From the NCBI GenBank assembly GCA_910579685.1, contig CAJTVN010000003.1, forward strand, positions 1-64,000: a stretch of DNA of 64,000 nucleotides, written 5' to 3'. This document shows, piece by piece, positions 43,918-51,981 of the stretch. Position 1 is the stretch's first letter. The number at the start of each line of letters is the position of its first letter. Source of the DNA: an uncultured Lachnospiraceae bacterium. Lineage in GTDB: Bacteria; Bacillota; Clostridia; Lachnospirales; Lachnospiraceae. Under the pieces are notes generated by a model. The model saw only the letters and a program-made list of their open reading frames with translations. It was not told where the DNA came from and made no database searches. The translations under genes were made by a program, and so were the position numbers.

Positions 43918-44607
43918 TTACACCTTGAAGCGGTATCCCACACCCCAAATCGTCTCAATATACTGTGGTTTCGCAGAATCGTATTCTATCTTTTCACGTA
44001 TCTTCTTAATGTGAACCGTCACCGTTGCGATGTCCCCAATGGAATCCATATCCCAGATCTCCCGAAACAGCTCCTCCTTGGTATATACATGGTTCGGATG
44101 CTCCGCAAGAAAGGTCAGCAGGTCAAACTCCTTGCCAGTAAACGCCTTTTCCGTCCCGTCAACGGTAACTCTCCTTGCCGTCTTGTCAATACGGACTCCC
44201 CTGATCTCAATGATATCGTTACTTTTCTGGCTGGAGCCCACCAGCCTGTCATATCTGGCCATATGCGCCTTCACCCTGGCCACCAGCTCGCTCGGGCTGA
44301 ACGGCTTGGTCATATAATCATCCGCCCCAAGACCCAGCCCCCGGATTTTGTCGATGTCATCCTTTTTTGCGGATACCATTATAATAGGAATATTCTTTTC
44401 TTCCCGTATGTGCCTGCAGATTTCAAAACCGTCCATCCCGGGCAGCATGAGATCAAGGACGATCAGATCATACTCATCCGCGAGCGCCGTCCGCAGCCCC
44501 TCATCCCCTGTGTTTCGGATGCTTACCTCAAACCCGCTCAGCTCCAGATAATCCTTTTCCAGATCCGCAATCGCCTCTTCATCCTCAATAATCAATATTC
44601 TGCTCAT
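43918..44607 (-). CDS. OmpR-family response regulator
   Basis: A 229-residue transcription regulator. The receiver has LIIEDEEAIADL at the start, the phospho-acceptor Asp in LIVLDLMLPGMDGFE near 52 and DDYMTKPFSPSE near 100. The winged-helix domain ends in TIWGVGYRFKV. SD GAGGAGG precedes the ATG. It lies 18 bases after its cognate kinase gene. Targets are unknown. Confidence 0.93.
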   Translation of the reverse strand: MSRILIIEDEEAIADLEKDYLELSGFEVSIRNTGDEGLRTALADEYDLIVLDLMLPGMDGFEICRHIREEKNIPIIMVSAKKDDIDKIRGLGLGADDYMTKPFSPSELVARVKAHMARYDRLVGSSQKSNDIIEIRGVRIDKTARRVTVDGTEKAFTGKEFDLLTFLAEHPNHVYTKEELFREIWDMDSIGDIATVTVHIKKIREKIEYDSAKPQYIETIWGVGYRFKV

Positions 44608-44625
44608 CTTAAGCCTCCTCTTATT

Positions 44626-46107
44626 TTAATCCTGTGTTTCCTGGTATTTCCGGATCACAAAATGCATACAGGTTCCCTCGCCCTCTCTGCTGGTAGCCCA
44701 AATATAGCCCCCATGATCCTCTATGATTTTTTTCACAATGGAGAGGCCGATGCCGCTGCCTCCCTGAGCTGAATTGCGCGATGCGTCCGTACGGAAAAAC
44801 CGCTCAAAAATATTGGGAAGATCTCTGGCCACAATTCCCTTTCCATTGTCCTCGATCTCCACCCTGACGGAATCAATTTCGTCCAGAATCCGAATATCGA
44901 TCTCGCCCTTCTCTTTATCCATGTATTTTACACTGTTTCCTATGATATTATTTATGACCCGCTTCATCTGCTCCGGGTCGGCAATAATCAGTGTATCAGG
45001 CGATATCAGGCTGGAATAATTCAGCGCTATGTTTTTGGATTCCAGATCCAGCCCCACCTCCTCGATACAATCCCCGAAGTATTCCGATACGTTGATCTTG
45101 TGAAAATGGTAAGGGATCCGGTTGGAATCGATTCCCGAGTACACCGTCAGCTCATTGATCAGCCGGTCCATGTCGTTTGCCTTGTTATAAATGGTCTTGA
45201 TGTATTTGTCTATTTTTTCGGGCGTATCGGCAACACCGTCCATAATGCCCTCCACATAACCCTTGATTGCGGTAATCGGCGTTTTCAGATCATGGGAAAT
45301 GTTGCTGACCAGCTCCTTATTCTGTTTCTCCGCCAGGATCTTCTCATCTGTGGATTCCTTCAGCCGAAGCCTCATGTCCTCATAATTGCGGTACAGCTCT
45401 CCGATCTCTCCGTCCTGCTTGTCGGGAAGCATATATTCGAGATTTCCCTCCGCAATATTCTGCATGGCTTTGTTCAGCTGGTTAATCGGGTCAAAGACGC
45501 CCTTCGCAATCCACTGGGTGAGGAACAGGCTGGTAAAAAACAGGATTACCATTATGGAAATCGCCATATCCACGAACAGCTTCCTGGAAATCAGGGGATT
45601 GGCTCTTGTTATGACAAAGAAGCTTCCCTGGCTTCCATCCCCGAAATAAAAATCCATCTGACGGACCTGCTTTTTCATGTCGTCATAATATATGCTCTGG
45701 GAGATTTCCGAATCGATATTATCCTCCTCAAAATCCGGCAGCCTGTCAAAAATCTGGCTGGAAGCCACTTCATTTCCCGTATAGTACAGCCCGCCGTTCC
45801 TCCGGATAATAATATAGGATGATTTGCCCGCTATCCTGTCATTAATACTCTCAAGCACCTCCTCATCCTCCAGGGCGTCGGGATCATCAGCCAGGCGGTC
45901 CTTTACTTCAAAGAAAATTTCATCGGACATCACCCTTGACGCCTGCGTGGGATCAATGAGGACATTGTAGTCGCTGTTGCGAAACCCGTATTCCTCCTGT
46001 TCCTTCAGGAGATAGTTTCCGATCGCCAGAAAAGCCGTAACCGCCAGTGTAAGCGGCAGTAATATAATGGTAAAGAACGTGATTAAAAGACGAGTTTTAA
46101 ATTTCAT
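44626..46107 (-). CDS. Sensor histidine kinase with HAMP domain
   Basis: A 493-residue membrane kinase. Helix 1 (about 8-30) and helix 2 (about 178-200) flank an outside sensor of roughly 150 residues. A HAMP domain follows (GVFDPINQLNKAMQNIAEG near 205), then HisKA with NISHDLKTPITAIKGY near 270, an N box IGNSVKYMDK and GGSGIGLSIVKKIIEDHGG near 460. The ATG at 46107 follows GAGGAGA. The kinase precedes its regulator and a pseudouridine synthase gene. Confidence 0.92.
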   Translation of the reverse strand: MKFKTRLLITFFTIILLPLTLAVTAFLAIGNYLLKEQEEYGFRNSDYNVLIDPTQASRVMSDEIFFEVKDRLADDPDALEDEEVLESINDRIAGKSSYIIIRRNGGLYYTGNEVASSQIFDRLPDFEEDNIDSEISQSIYYDDMKKQVRQMDFYFGDGSQGSFFVITRANPLISRKLFVDMAISIMVILFFTSLFLTQWIAKGVFDPINQLNKAMQNIAEGNLEYMLPDKQDGEIGELYRNYEDMRLRLKESTDEKILAEKQNKELVSNISHDLKTPITAIKGYVEGIMDGVADTPEKIDKYIKTIYNKANDMDRLINELTVYSGIDSNRIPYHFHKINVSEYFGDCIEEVGLDLESKNIALNYSSLISPDTLIIADPEQMKRVINNIIGNSVKYMDKEKGEIDIRILDEIDSVRVEIEDNGKGIVARDLPNIFERFFRTDASRNSAQGGSGIGLSIVKKIIEDHGGYIWATSREGEGTCMHFVIRKYQETQD

Positions 46108-46269
46108 GGCTGAGCTCTCCTCACTAACGCTCATTATGTCACAGGTAATTGCGGGATCTGCATATTCTCACAACCTACTGTTTCGCAATTGCCTAGCTCA
46201 TTATATCATAGAATCCCGCATATGACTCATAAAAGAACTTTGGAATCTCTAAAAAATTTATAAATTATA

Positions 46270-46317
46270 TTGACTAATCTCTGCAATTTGTTATACTGAT
46301 ATCAGTAATCATTATCA
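46270..46317 (+). promoter_or_regulatory. perR promoter with overlapping Fur/PerR-type operator
   Basis: TTGACT (46270-46275) and TATACT (46292-46297) are 16 bases apart. From 46297 to 46317 the complementary strand matches 17 of 21 positions of the overlapping 7-1-7 Fur-family box (TGATAAT repeats). This predicts autoregulation by the downstream regulator. Confidence 0.65.
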
Positions 46318-46336
46318 CTTTAGGAAAGGAAATACG

Positions 46337-46735
46337 ATGGTTTTAAAGCACAGCAAGCAGAGAGATTCCATTAAAGAATTTCTTATGGGCCGCAAAGACC
46401 ATCCCACGGCAGCCGTGGTGTACGACAATGTACGCAGGTCTTTTCCCAATATCAGTCTTGGCACTGTTTACCGGAATCTTACCCTATTGGCAGACATTGG
46501 AGAAATATCCAGAATTCATGTCGGAGACGGCGTGGATCACTTTGATGCGGACACTTCCCCTCATTATCATTTTATCTGCAGCGAATGCGGCTGCGTCAGA
46601 GATCTTGACATGCCGGGGATAGACCTTGACGAGATCGCCTCCCGGAATTTTGACGGCCAGATAGAATGTCATACTGTATATTTTCACGGCAGATGCCGGG
46701 ATTGCTGCCAGCGCTTCCATTCGGTTAGTACATAA
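46337..46735 (+). CDS. perR: Fur-family regulator, probably PerR
   Basis: A 132-residue metal-dependent repressor. The winged helix is in the first 75 residues (HPTAAVVYDNVRRSFPNISLGTV). The metal site HFDADTSPHYHFIC near 73-86 and the structural zinc cysteines (CSECG, CRDCC) follow. The adjacent rubrerythrin and rubredoxin genes favour a peroxide-sensing PerR rather than an iron Fur. SD AGGAAAGG precedes the ATG. Confidence 0.88.
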   Translation: MVLKHSKQRDSIKEFLMGRKDHPTAAVVYDNVRRSFPNISLGTVYRNLTLLADIGEISRIHVGDGVDHFDADTSPHYHFICSECGCVRDLDMPGIDLDEIASRNFDGQIECHTVYFHGRCRDCCQRFHSVST

Positions 46736-46757
46736 TGAATTACTCTTATTCATTATG
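46731..46757. repeat. Perfect inverted repeat between perR and rubrerythrin
   Basis: CATAATGAAT (46731-46740) and ATTCATTATG (46748-46757) are perfect complements separated by seven bases. The left arm covers the perR stop. It may be a PerR-type operator for rubrerythrin, or an RNA hairpin. Confidence 0.6.
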
Positions 46758-46796
46758 TCAATAATAAAAATAAAACATGTAAAGGAGATTGATACT

Positions 46797-47336
46797 ATGA
46801 AATTTGTATGTCAGGTATGTGGTTATGTTCACGAGGGAGATTCCGTTCCGGAGAAATGCCCGGTCTGCAATGCGCCCTCCGACAAGTTTACCGCTCAGGC
46901 TGACGGCAAGACATGGGCCGCAGAGCACGTGGTAGGCGTGGCAAAGGGCGTTTCCGAAGACATCCTTGCAGATCTGAGAGCGAACTTCAACGGTGAGTGC
47001 ACAGAGGTTGGTATGTATCTTGCCATGGCAAGAGTTGCGCACAGAGAAGGTTATCCCGAGATCGGTTTATACTGGGAGAAGGCCGCATGGGAAGAGGCAG
47101 AGCATGCCGCTAAGTTCGCAGAGCTGCTTGGCGAGGTTGTTACAGATTCCACCAAGAAGAATCTGGAGATGAGAGTTGACGCTGAGAACGGGGCAACCGC
47201 AGGCAAATTTGATCTTGCAAAGAGAGCCAAGGCGGCAAACCTGGACGCAATCCATGATACCGTTCATGAGATGGCAAGAGATGAGGCAAGACACGGCAAG
47301 GCATTCGAGGGCCTGCTTAAGAGATACTTTGGTTAA
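46797..47336 (+). CDS. Reverse rubrerythrin (N-terminal rubredoxin domain)
   Basis: A 179-residue non-haem iron peroxidase protecting anaerobes from H2O2. The rubredoxin centre is at the N-terminus (CQVCGYVHEG ... CPVCNAP, residues 4-35). The four-helix diiron domain follows with EVGMYLAMARVAHREGYPE near 62, WEEAEHAAKF near 92 and EMARDEARHGKAFEG near 160. This order is reversed relative to classical rubrerythrin. The ATG at 46797 follows AAAGGAG. Confidence 0.94.
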   Translation: MKFVCQVCGYVHEGDSVPEKCPVCNAPSDKFTAQADGKTWAAEHVVGVAKGVSEDILADLRANFNGECTEVGMYLAMARVAHREGYPEIGLYWEKAAWEEAEHAAKFAELLGEVVTDSTKKNLEMRVDAENGATAGKFDLAKRAKAANLDAIHDTVHEMARDEARHGKAFEGLLKRYFG

Positions 47337-47374
47337 GATAAAGCAATTTATAGATACGAAAGGAGAACATTGTC

Positions 47375-47548
47375 ATGCAGAAATATTTTTGTAATCCCTG
47401 TGGATACACCTATGATCCTGAGAAAGGAGATCCCGAGCATGGAATCGCTCCCGGAACCGCATTCGCAGATCTTCCCGACAACTGGGTATGCCCTCTGTGC
47501 GGTGTGAGCAAGGATATGTTCCAGCCCTGCATTAACAATTACAACTAG
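47375..47548 (+). CDS. Rubredoxin
   Basis: A 57-residue electron-transfer protein with the iron site C-N-P-C-G-Y near residue 6 and C-P-L-C-G near residue 39. The conserved DPEKGDPEHGIAPGT and LPDNWVCP segments lie between. SD AAAGGAG precedes the ATG. It lies 38 bases after rubrerythrin and would feed electrons to it. Confidence 0.95.
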   Translation: MQKYFCNPCGYTYDPEKGDPEHGIAPGTAFADLPDNWVCPLCGVSKDMFQPCINNYN

Positions 47549-47553
47549 ATTAG

Positions 47554-47580
47554 GAAGCAGGCGATAAGCCTGCTTCTTTT
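47554..47580 (+). terminator. Intrinsic terminator after rubredoxin
   Basis: GAAGCAGGC (47554-47562) and GCCTGCTTC (47568-47576) form a perfect stem followed by TTTT. Confidence 0.9.
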
Positions 47581-47665
47581 ATATCCTTTTGCGAGGCTCC
47601 GCTCAGCATTCTGACGGATTAATCAGAAAGAAGAGGATATTTATCAAAATTTTAGAAGTATTTTA

Positions 47666-47695
47666 TTGACGATATATTCATCTCTTTGCTACAAT
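47666..47695 (+). promoter_or_regulatory. Promoter of the Rpn-like gene, with a long leader
   Basis: TTGACG (47666-47671) and TACAAT (47690-47695) are 18 bases apart. The resulting leader of about 170 bases holds a possible stem ACAGGGC ... GCCCTGT that ends just before the AAAGGAGG SD. No riboswitch could be recognised in it. Confidence 0.6.
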
Positions 47696-47870
47696 AAAAC
47701 AAAGCACAGAAATTCTAACGGAAATTCGTTCTATCATCTCAGTATCTGACCGACATTCCTTTCGGGGATATGTTATCTGTTTTAGAATCCTTGCTTTTAT
47801 CACCATTTTGAATATAACAGGGCAGGGATAAACAGCTGACCTTTCCTTCCGCCCTGTCAAAGGAGGACAG

Positions 47871-48800
47871 ATGGGAAAGCCCAAAGAGACAAAAGACATT
47901 ATGGAAAAGGAATTTTTGTCCTTTCCGGATATCGCCGCTGATGTGATTAATGCACTATTGTACCAGGGGCGTAAAGAAACCGAAGCCAAAAGTCTGCTCG
48001 CCGGGCCTACGGAGAGTATCTATCAGGGGAGTAAGAAGCTTCGTAACCAATACGAAGATGTGTGTAAATTCGAGGTCACGAATGGAAAAATCAGACTGAT
48101 GTATCTGATCGCCAATCAGACCAAAACGGATGGCAAGATGCTGCTTCGCAAGGCAGGCTATACAGGAGGAGTATACCGAAGCCAGTATGGGGACCGGACA
48201 CAGAAGCCCTTTCCCGTCATAGCGTTCGTGCTCTACTGGGGAATTCCCAGATGGAGGGGAAACCGGAACAGCCGAAGATTGTTCCGGCATCAGGAGCTTT
48301 CGGAGAAAGCCTGGAGCTATATTGACGAGATGAAGCTTCACGTTTTTGAAATGAGGTATCTGCCGGAGGAGACGAGGAAACTATTTCAGAGCGACATGCG
48401 CATCGTGGTGGATTTCCTGGCTGAAGGCGACAGTTACCGCTCCAGCAGGAAGATCACACATAAAGCGGCATTGATCCGGATGATCCGGGTGCTGTCGGGA
48501 GACACCGATACGGAGGATGTGGAGCAATGGATGAACCAACAGGGAATCAGGGAGGAGGACGAGATTAAAATGTGTGAATTATTTGACCAGTATGAAAGAC
48601 GGGGCCTTGCCAGAGGCAGGGAGGAAGGAAGAACCGAAGGAATCGCAGAAGGAGAAGCCAAGGGAGAAGCGCTCTTTGCCAGTCTGGCGCAGTCTCTCAT
48701 AGACAGCGGCAGAATCGGAGATTTGAAGAAAGCCCTGTCTGACCAGGGCTACCGCAGGCAGCTGTATATAGAAGCCGGACTGTCCTATGCTGCTGTCTGA
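47871..48800 (+). CDS. Rpn/YhgA-like PD-(D/E)XK-type protein
   Basis: A 309-residue member of the Rpn (recombination-promoting nuclease, transposase_31-like) group. The N-terminal fold shows FPDIAADVINALLYQG near 18, NQYEDVCKFEV near 59 and RLMYLIANQTKTDGKMLLRKAGY near 75. In family members the second element normally carries Asp and the third reads ENQ; here it is ANQ, so nuclease activity may be lost. The C-terminus has a Glu/Gly/Arg-rich helix (ARGREEGRTEGIAEGEAKGEA), a hallmark of these proteins. SD AAAGGAGG is strong. It is flanked by terminators, so it is a single-gene unit. Confidence 0.78.
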   Translation: MGKPKETKDIMEKEFLSFPDIAADVINALLYQGRKETEAKSLLAGPTESIYQGSKKLRNQYEDVCKFEVTNGKIRLMYLIANQTKTDGKMLLRKAGYTGGVYRSQYGDRTQKPFPVIAFVLYWGIPRWRGNRNSRRLFRHQELSEKAWSYIDEMKLHVFEMRYLPEETRKLFQSDMRIVVDFLAEGDSYRSSRKITHKAALIRMIRVLSGDTDTEDVEQWMNQQGIREEDEIKMCELFDQYERRGLARGREEGRTEGIAEGEAKGEALFASLAQSLIDSGRIGDLKKALSDQGYRRQLYIEAGLSYAAV

Positions 48801-48807
48801 CCGTCTG

Positions 48808-48836
48808 AAAACCGCCCTTTAAGCAAGGGCGGTTTT
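48808..48836. terminator. Bidirectional terminator between convergent genes
   Basis: AAAACCGCCCTT (48808-48819) and AAGGGCGGTTTT (48825-48836) are perfect complements with A/T ends. It serves the Rpn-like gene and the converging adaptor gene. Confidence 0.9.
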
Positions 48837-48853
48837 AGAGTCGGCCCCGCATC

Positions 48854-50152
48854 TTAAAGCCTCACCGTATCTCCGTTCTTCACTGCCTTTGTGGATGAGA
48901 GCAGTATTTTGCTCTCACTATCAAGCGCACCCTCCACTGCCACCCAGCTCTCGTTACGGTCTTTGATCTTTACATCCACCTCCTCCACATAATACTCCAT
49001 TCCAAGGATTCCTTCCCGCTCCTTCACCACATAGACCCAGCTTCTTGTTTCCGAAGTATTTACCGCAAGGGGCGGGATACACAGGGGCTGCCGCTCTCCT
49101 GTCTCCGAGCGTGTCATAACACCGGACAGTCCCGGCATCCCCGTCCCTTCCGGAAGATTAATATAGAGGTCAAAGCTTCCCGGCATGGTTTCGCTCTCAG
49201 CCAGATAGTCCACCTTCAGATCCTTCTCCTTACCGCTCCCCTCCAGCTTCAAGGTCACGGAGTCGTTTAAGCCCACATATTTCTTTTCATCCCTGCCAAG
49301 GACTGCCTTGAACTGGCAGGGAACCGAATCGTCTGCCATAAGCAGTACCGCAGTGTCCGCAGTCCTTCCCCCGGCACTTACAAAGATATCCGTGATCAGG
49401 CCGCCTCTGCGAGCCGTGACCACGCCCTCCTGTTTTTTGATCTCCTGATATTGGGAGAGATCCTCCTGCCGTCCGGAAAGATCCACCCGCAGGGTGTCAA
49501 GTGTGGCATCTTCATTTTCCGGAAGAAGAATATCCTCCACCCTTCTTTCCGCATCCTTTATGGTATTATCCCTGTTCCATCTGGCATCGGCCTCCGCATA
49601 GGCTGCGGATTGCAGTTCGTCCCGGAGCTCATCGCTCATTCCTCCGTCCTGCTCGTCGATATCCTCCTCCACCTGGCTGATGCCCTCCGCCGCCCGGCCA
49701 ACCAGCGTATCCTGATATCTTGCCAGGGCATTATAATCCTCTCTGGCCCGCTCCTCTTCCAGTACTTTTTTTTGCCTGGCAAGTTCCTGATTTTGAAGGA
49801 TTGTGTCGATCTGCAGCTGCAGCTTATGGATCTCGTCCTGCTTTGCCTCCATGATTTCGTCAAGATCTTCCATATCTATCGTAAAGAGCACATCGCCCTC
49901 TTCCACCTTATCGCCCACCTGAACCATAAGATGATCGATCCGCAGACCGCCAAGGCTGGAAACGGGATCTTTGTTCCCCGCTATGACGATCCCTTCCAAC
50001 TCCACTATGTGCTCGATGTATTTCCGCTCCGCCGCAACCGTACTGACAATGGGAAGCTCGGAGGTGTAGATGCTCTTTGACAATACGGTGCAAAACCACA
50101 TCAGGATCAAAAACAAAAGAAATCCCGCCAATATTTTTTTCTTTCTCTGCAT
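48854..50152 (-). CDS. HlyD/MacA-type membrane-fusion adaptor protein
   Basis: A 432-residue protein with an N-terminal membrane anchor (about residues 7-24). A split lipoyl-like domain is seen (LRIDHLMVQVGDKVEEGDVLFTID near 70 and GGLITDIFVSAGG near 250), enclosing a long coiled coil (about 100-240). A beta-barrel part follows. Such adaptors usually join ABC exporters. Here it is the last gene of an operon with MalF/MalG-type permeases and a binding protein, starting 18 bases after the permease stop. No exporter ATPase is in the operon; the nearest is the MacB-like pair at 60.5-63.9 kb. Confidence 0.8.
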   Translation of the reverse strand: MQRKKKILAGFLLFLILMWFCTVLSKSIYTSELPIVSTVAAERKYIEHIVELEGIVIAGNKDPVSSLGGLRIDHLMVQVGDKVEEGDVLFTIDMEDLDEIMEAKQDEIHKLQLQIDTILQNQELARQKKVLEEERAREDYNALARYQDTLVGRAAEGISQVEEDIDEQDGGMSDELRDELQSAAYAEADARWNRDNTIKDAERRVEDILLPENEDATLDTLRVDLSGRQEDLSQYQEIKKQEGVVTARRGGLITDIFVSAGGRTADTAVLLMADDSVPCQFKAVLGRDEKKYVGLNDSVTLKLEGSGKEKDLKVDYLAESETMPGSFDLYINLPEGTGMPGLSGVMTRSETGERQPLCIPPLAVNTSETRSWVYVVKEREGILGMEYYVEEVDVKIKDRNESWVAVEGALDSESKILLSSTKAVKNGDTVRL

Positions 50153-50170
50153 GTTACTTCTCTCCTATAC

Positions 50171-51046
50171 CTATTCCTTCAGCCCGGAATAAATAATTCC
50201 CTGCTCCAGATAATCCTGTCCCAAGACAAATACAAACACCGCCGGGATCAGCGTGATAATAGAGGTGCAAAAGGCGCTGCCTGCCTGCACCCAGGTAATC
50301 TCCGGCAGATACAGAGACAAAGGCCACAGTGCCTTGTCGTCCAGAAAGGCCATGGGCTGCTCCATCATATTCCAGTATTCCAGAAAACCCAGCACCATGG
50401 CGGATAACAGGCCGCTCTTTCCAAGGGGAAGCCCGATCCTCCGGAATATGGTAAACTCGCCTGCGCCGTCGATTCTTGCGGCCTCAAAAAGCTGCGCCGG
50501 TATCGCACGGAACCCTCCGTAGGAGAGAAATACCGGAAAAGTGGAAAAGACCGCCGGAAGGATCACTGCCCCGTGAGTGTTCAACAGTTCCAGCCGGTTC
50601 AGCACCAGATAGCTGGAAAGCATCGTAACCTGAAAGGGAAGCAGCATCAGAACCACGTACAACGCAAAAAGCGCCTTGCTGCCCCTTGCCTTATACACCG
50701 CAAAGGCCCATGCCGCAGGAACTCCGACCAGGAGCTGACCTGCCAGGATTCCTGCCGTGAGCCTTATGGAATTCCAGAACAGGACAAAAAACTGGGGCGT
50801 CAGAAAGAGAAGCTTTCCGTAATTCTCAAAGGTTGGATAGTCCGGCACCAGCTTCCATCTGATAAATTCCGCACTTTCTCCGAATACCGGGGTTAAATAC
50901 TCCCGCAGCTCCCCGGTTCCCATTACCGAGCCTGTAGCCAGAAGTATAATTGGCAGAATGACAAAAATTGTGGGGATCAAAAGAAGCAGTACGGCAAACG
51001 CCGCCTTAATCTGTCTCCATCCCTCTTTTCGATTCTTACTGTTCAT
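50171..51046 (-). CDS. Sugar-type ABC transporter permease (MalG-like)
   Basis: A 291-residue inner-membrane permease with six helices. The EAA loop, which contacts the ATPase, reads EAARIDGAGEFTIFRRIGLPLGKSG near 190-214. N-terminal FAVLLLLIPTIFVILPIILL is helix 1. These subunits normally import oligosaccharides with a shared MsmX/MsmK-type ATPase. It follows the other permease by 25 bases. Confidence 0.9.
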   Translation of the reverse strand: MNSKNRKEGWRQIKAAFAVLLLLIPTIFVILPIILLATGSVMGTGELREYLTPVFGESAEFIRWKLVPDYPTFENYGKLLFLTPQFFVLFWNSIRLTAGILAGQLLVGVPAAWAFAVYKARGSKALFALYVVLMLLPFQVTMLSSYLVLNRLELLNTHGAVILPAVFSTFPVFLSYGGFRAIPAQLFEAARIDGAGEFTIFRRIGLPLGKSGLLSAMVLGFLEYWNMMEQPMAFLDDKALWPLSLYLPEITWVQAGSAFCTSIITLIPAVFVFVLGQDYLEQGIIYSGLKE

Positions 51047-51071
51047 ATCCTTTCTCAGCCATCCTTTCCCC

Positions 51072-51929
51072 TCAGTCCTGTCTGTCCCACATTCTCTGCA
51101 GGAGCATAATTACCGCAAACAGAAAACCTCCCACGCACACTGCGGCGGCAGCCATCTTGTCAAGGTCAAGGTTCACAAACCAGTTATTGAACAAATGCTG
51201 CAGGAGATAAATATCCTGCTGCGGGTAGGAACCGGCCACAAGATAAGCCTCCCTGTAAATCTTAAAGGAATTCAGAAACGAGAGGATCACGATAGTGTAG
51301 AGGCTGCCCTTAAGGTTTGGAAGCACGATCCTGAAAAAGCACTGCCTTCCGTTTGCCCCGTCCACTCTCGCCGCCTCCAAAAGCTCTCCTGATATTCCCC
51401 AGATCCCGGCCAGCCACAGCACCACCGTATAACCCGTATTTTTCCAGATATAGCTGAAAACCAGAACCCAGAAAGCCGCCCCGGTTCCCAGATAGTCTGT
51501 GCGAACCTCCCCCCACAGGCCGGTCCACTCACCGGCCCGTGTCAGGATCAGGTTCAGAAAGCCCTGTCTGTAAAAAAACATCTTCCAGACCACCACCACC
51601 GTTGCCGTTGGCATGGCCAGCGGGAACAGATACAGCGACTTGATCACCGCCCCATCCTTTAACCTGCTGATGGGCAGTGCGATCACAAGGCCGATCACCA
51701 CCAGCAGCGGGATGCAGACAAAGGTAAAGCGGACGGTATTTTTTACGGCCAGAAGAAAGGCAGTATTGGTAAAAATTGTCTGGTAATTCTGCAGACCGCA
51801 GAACTGTCCGGTAACCGCCGTGGAAAAGGATCGTTTCAGCACGTCCAGGAAGGGAAGCAGCACAAATACCAGCACGCCTCCGAAGCTGGGAAGAAGAAAC
51901 AGGAAAAACATTTTCCTGTGGAAAAACAT
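51072..51929 (-). CDS. Sugar-type ABC transporter permease (MalF/UgpA-like)
   Basis: A 285-residue six-helix permease. The EAA loop is LLEAARVDGANGRQCFFRIVLPNLKG near 205-230. Two start codons (51929 and 51911), each preceded by ACAGGAAA, arise from an 18-base tandem duplication; the first gives the longer protein. It begins 52 bases after the binding-protein stop. The in-frame extension to 52109 overlaps that gene and is not taken. Confidence 0.88.
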   Translation of the reverse strand: MFFHRKMFFLFLLPSFGGVLVFVLLPFLDVLKRSFSTAVTGQFCGLQNYQTIFTNTAFLLAVKNTVRFTFVCIPLLVVIGLVIALPISRLKDGAVIKSLYLFPLAMPTATVVVVWKMFFYRQGFLNLILTRAGEWTGLWGEVRTDYLGTGAAFWVLVFSYIWKNTGYTVVLWLAGIWGISGELLEAARVDGANGRQCFFRIVLPNLKGSLYTIVILSFLNSFKIYREAYLVAGSYPQQDIYLLQHLFNNWFVNLDLDKMAAAAVCVGGFLFAVIMLLQRMWDRQD

Positions 51930-51937
51930 TTTCCTGT
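51902..51937. repeat. 18-base perfect tandem duplication at the permease start
   Basis: Two identical copies of GGAAAAACATTTTCCTGT occupy 51902-51919 and 51920-51937. They duplicate the SD and start codon of the MalF-like gene. Confidence 0.95.
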
Positions 51938-51981
51938 CCTTTTTCCCCCGCCCATATCCGCTGGGTGCCTTGGACGGAAGC

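Noticed and set aside
47700..47870. Riboswitch in the long leader of the Rpn-like gene
   Set aside because: Only a single loose stem near the SD is visible and no known aptamer core could be recognised.
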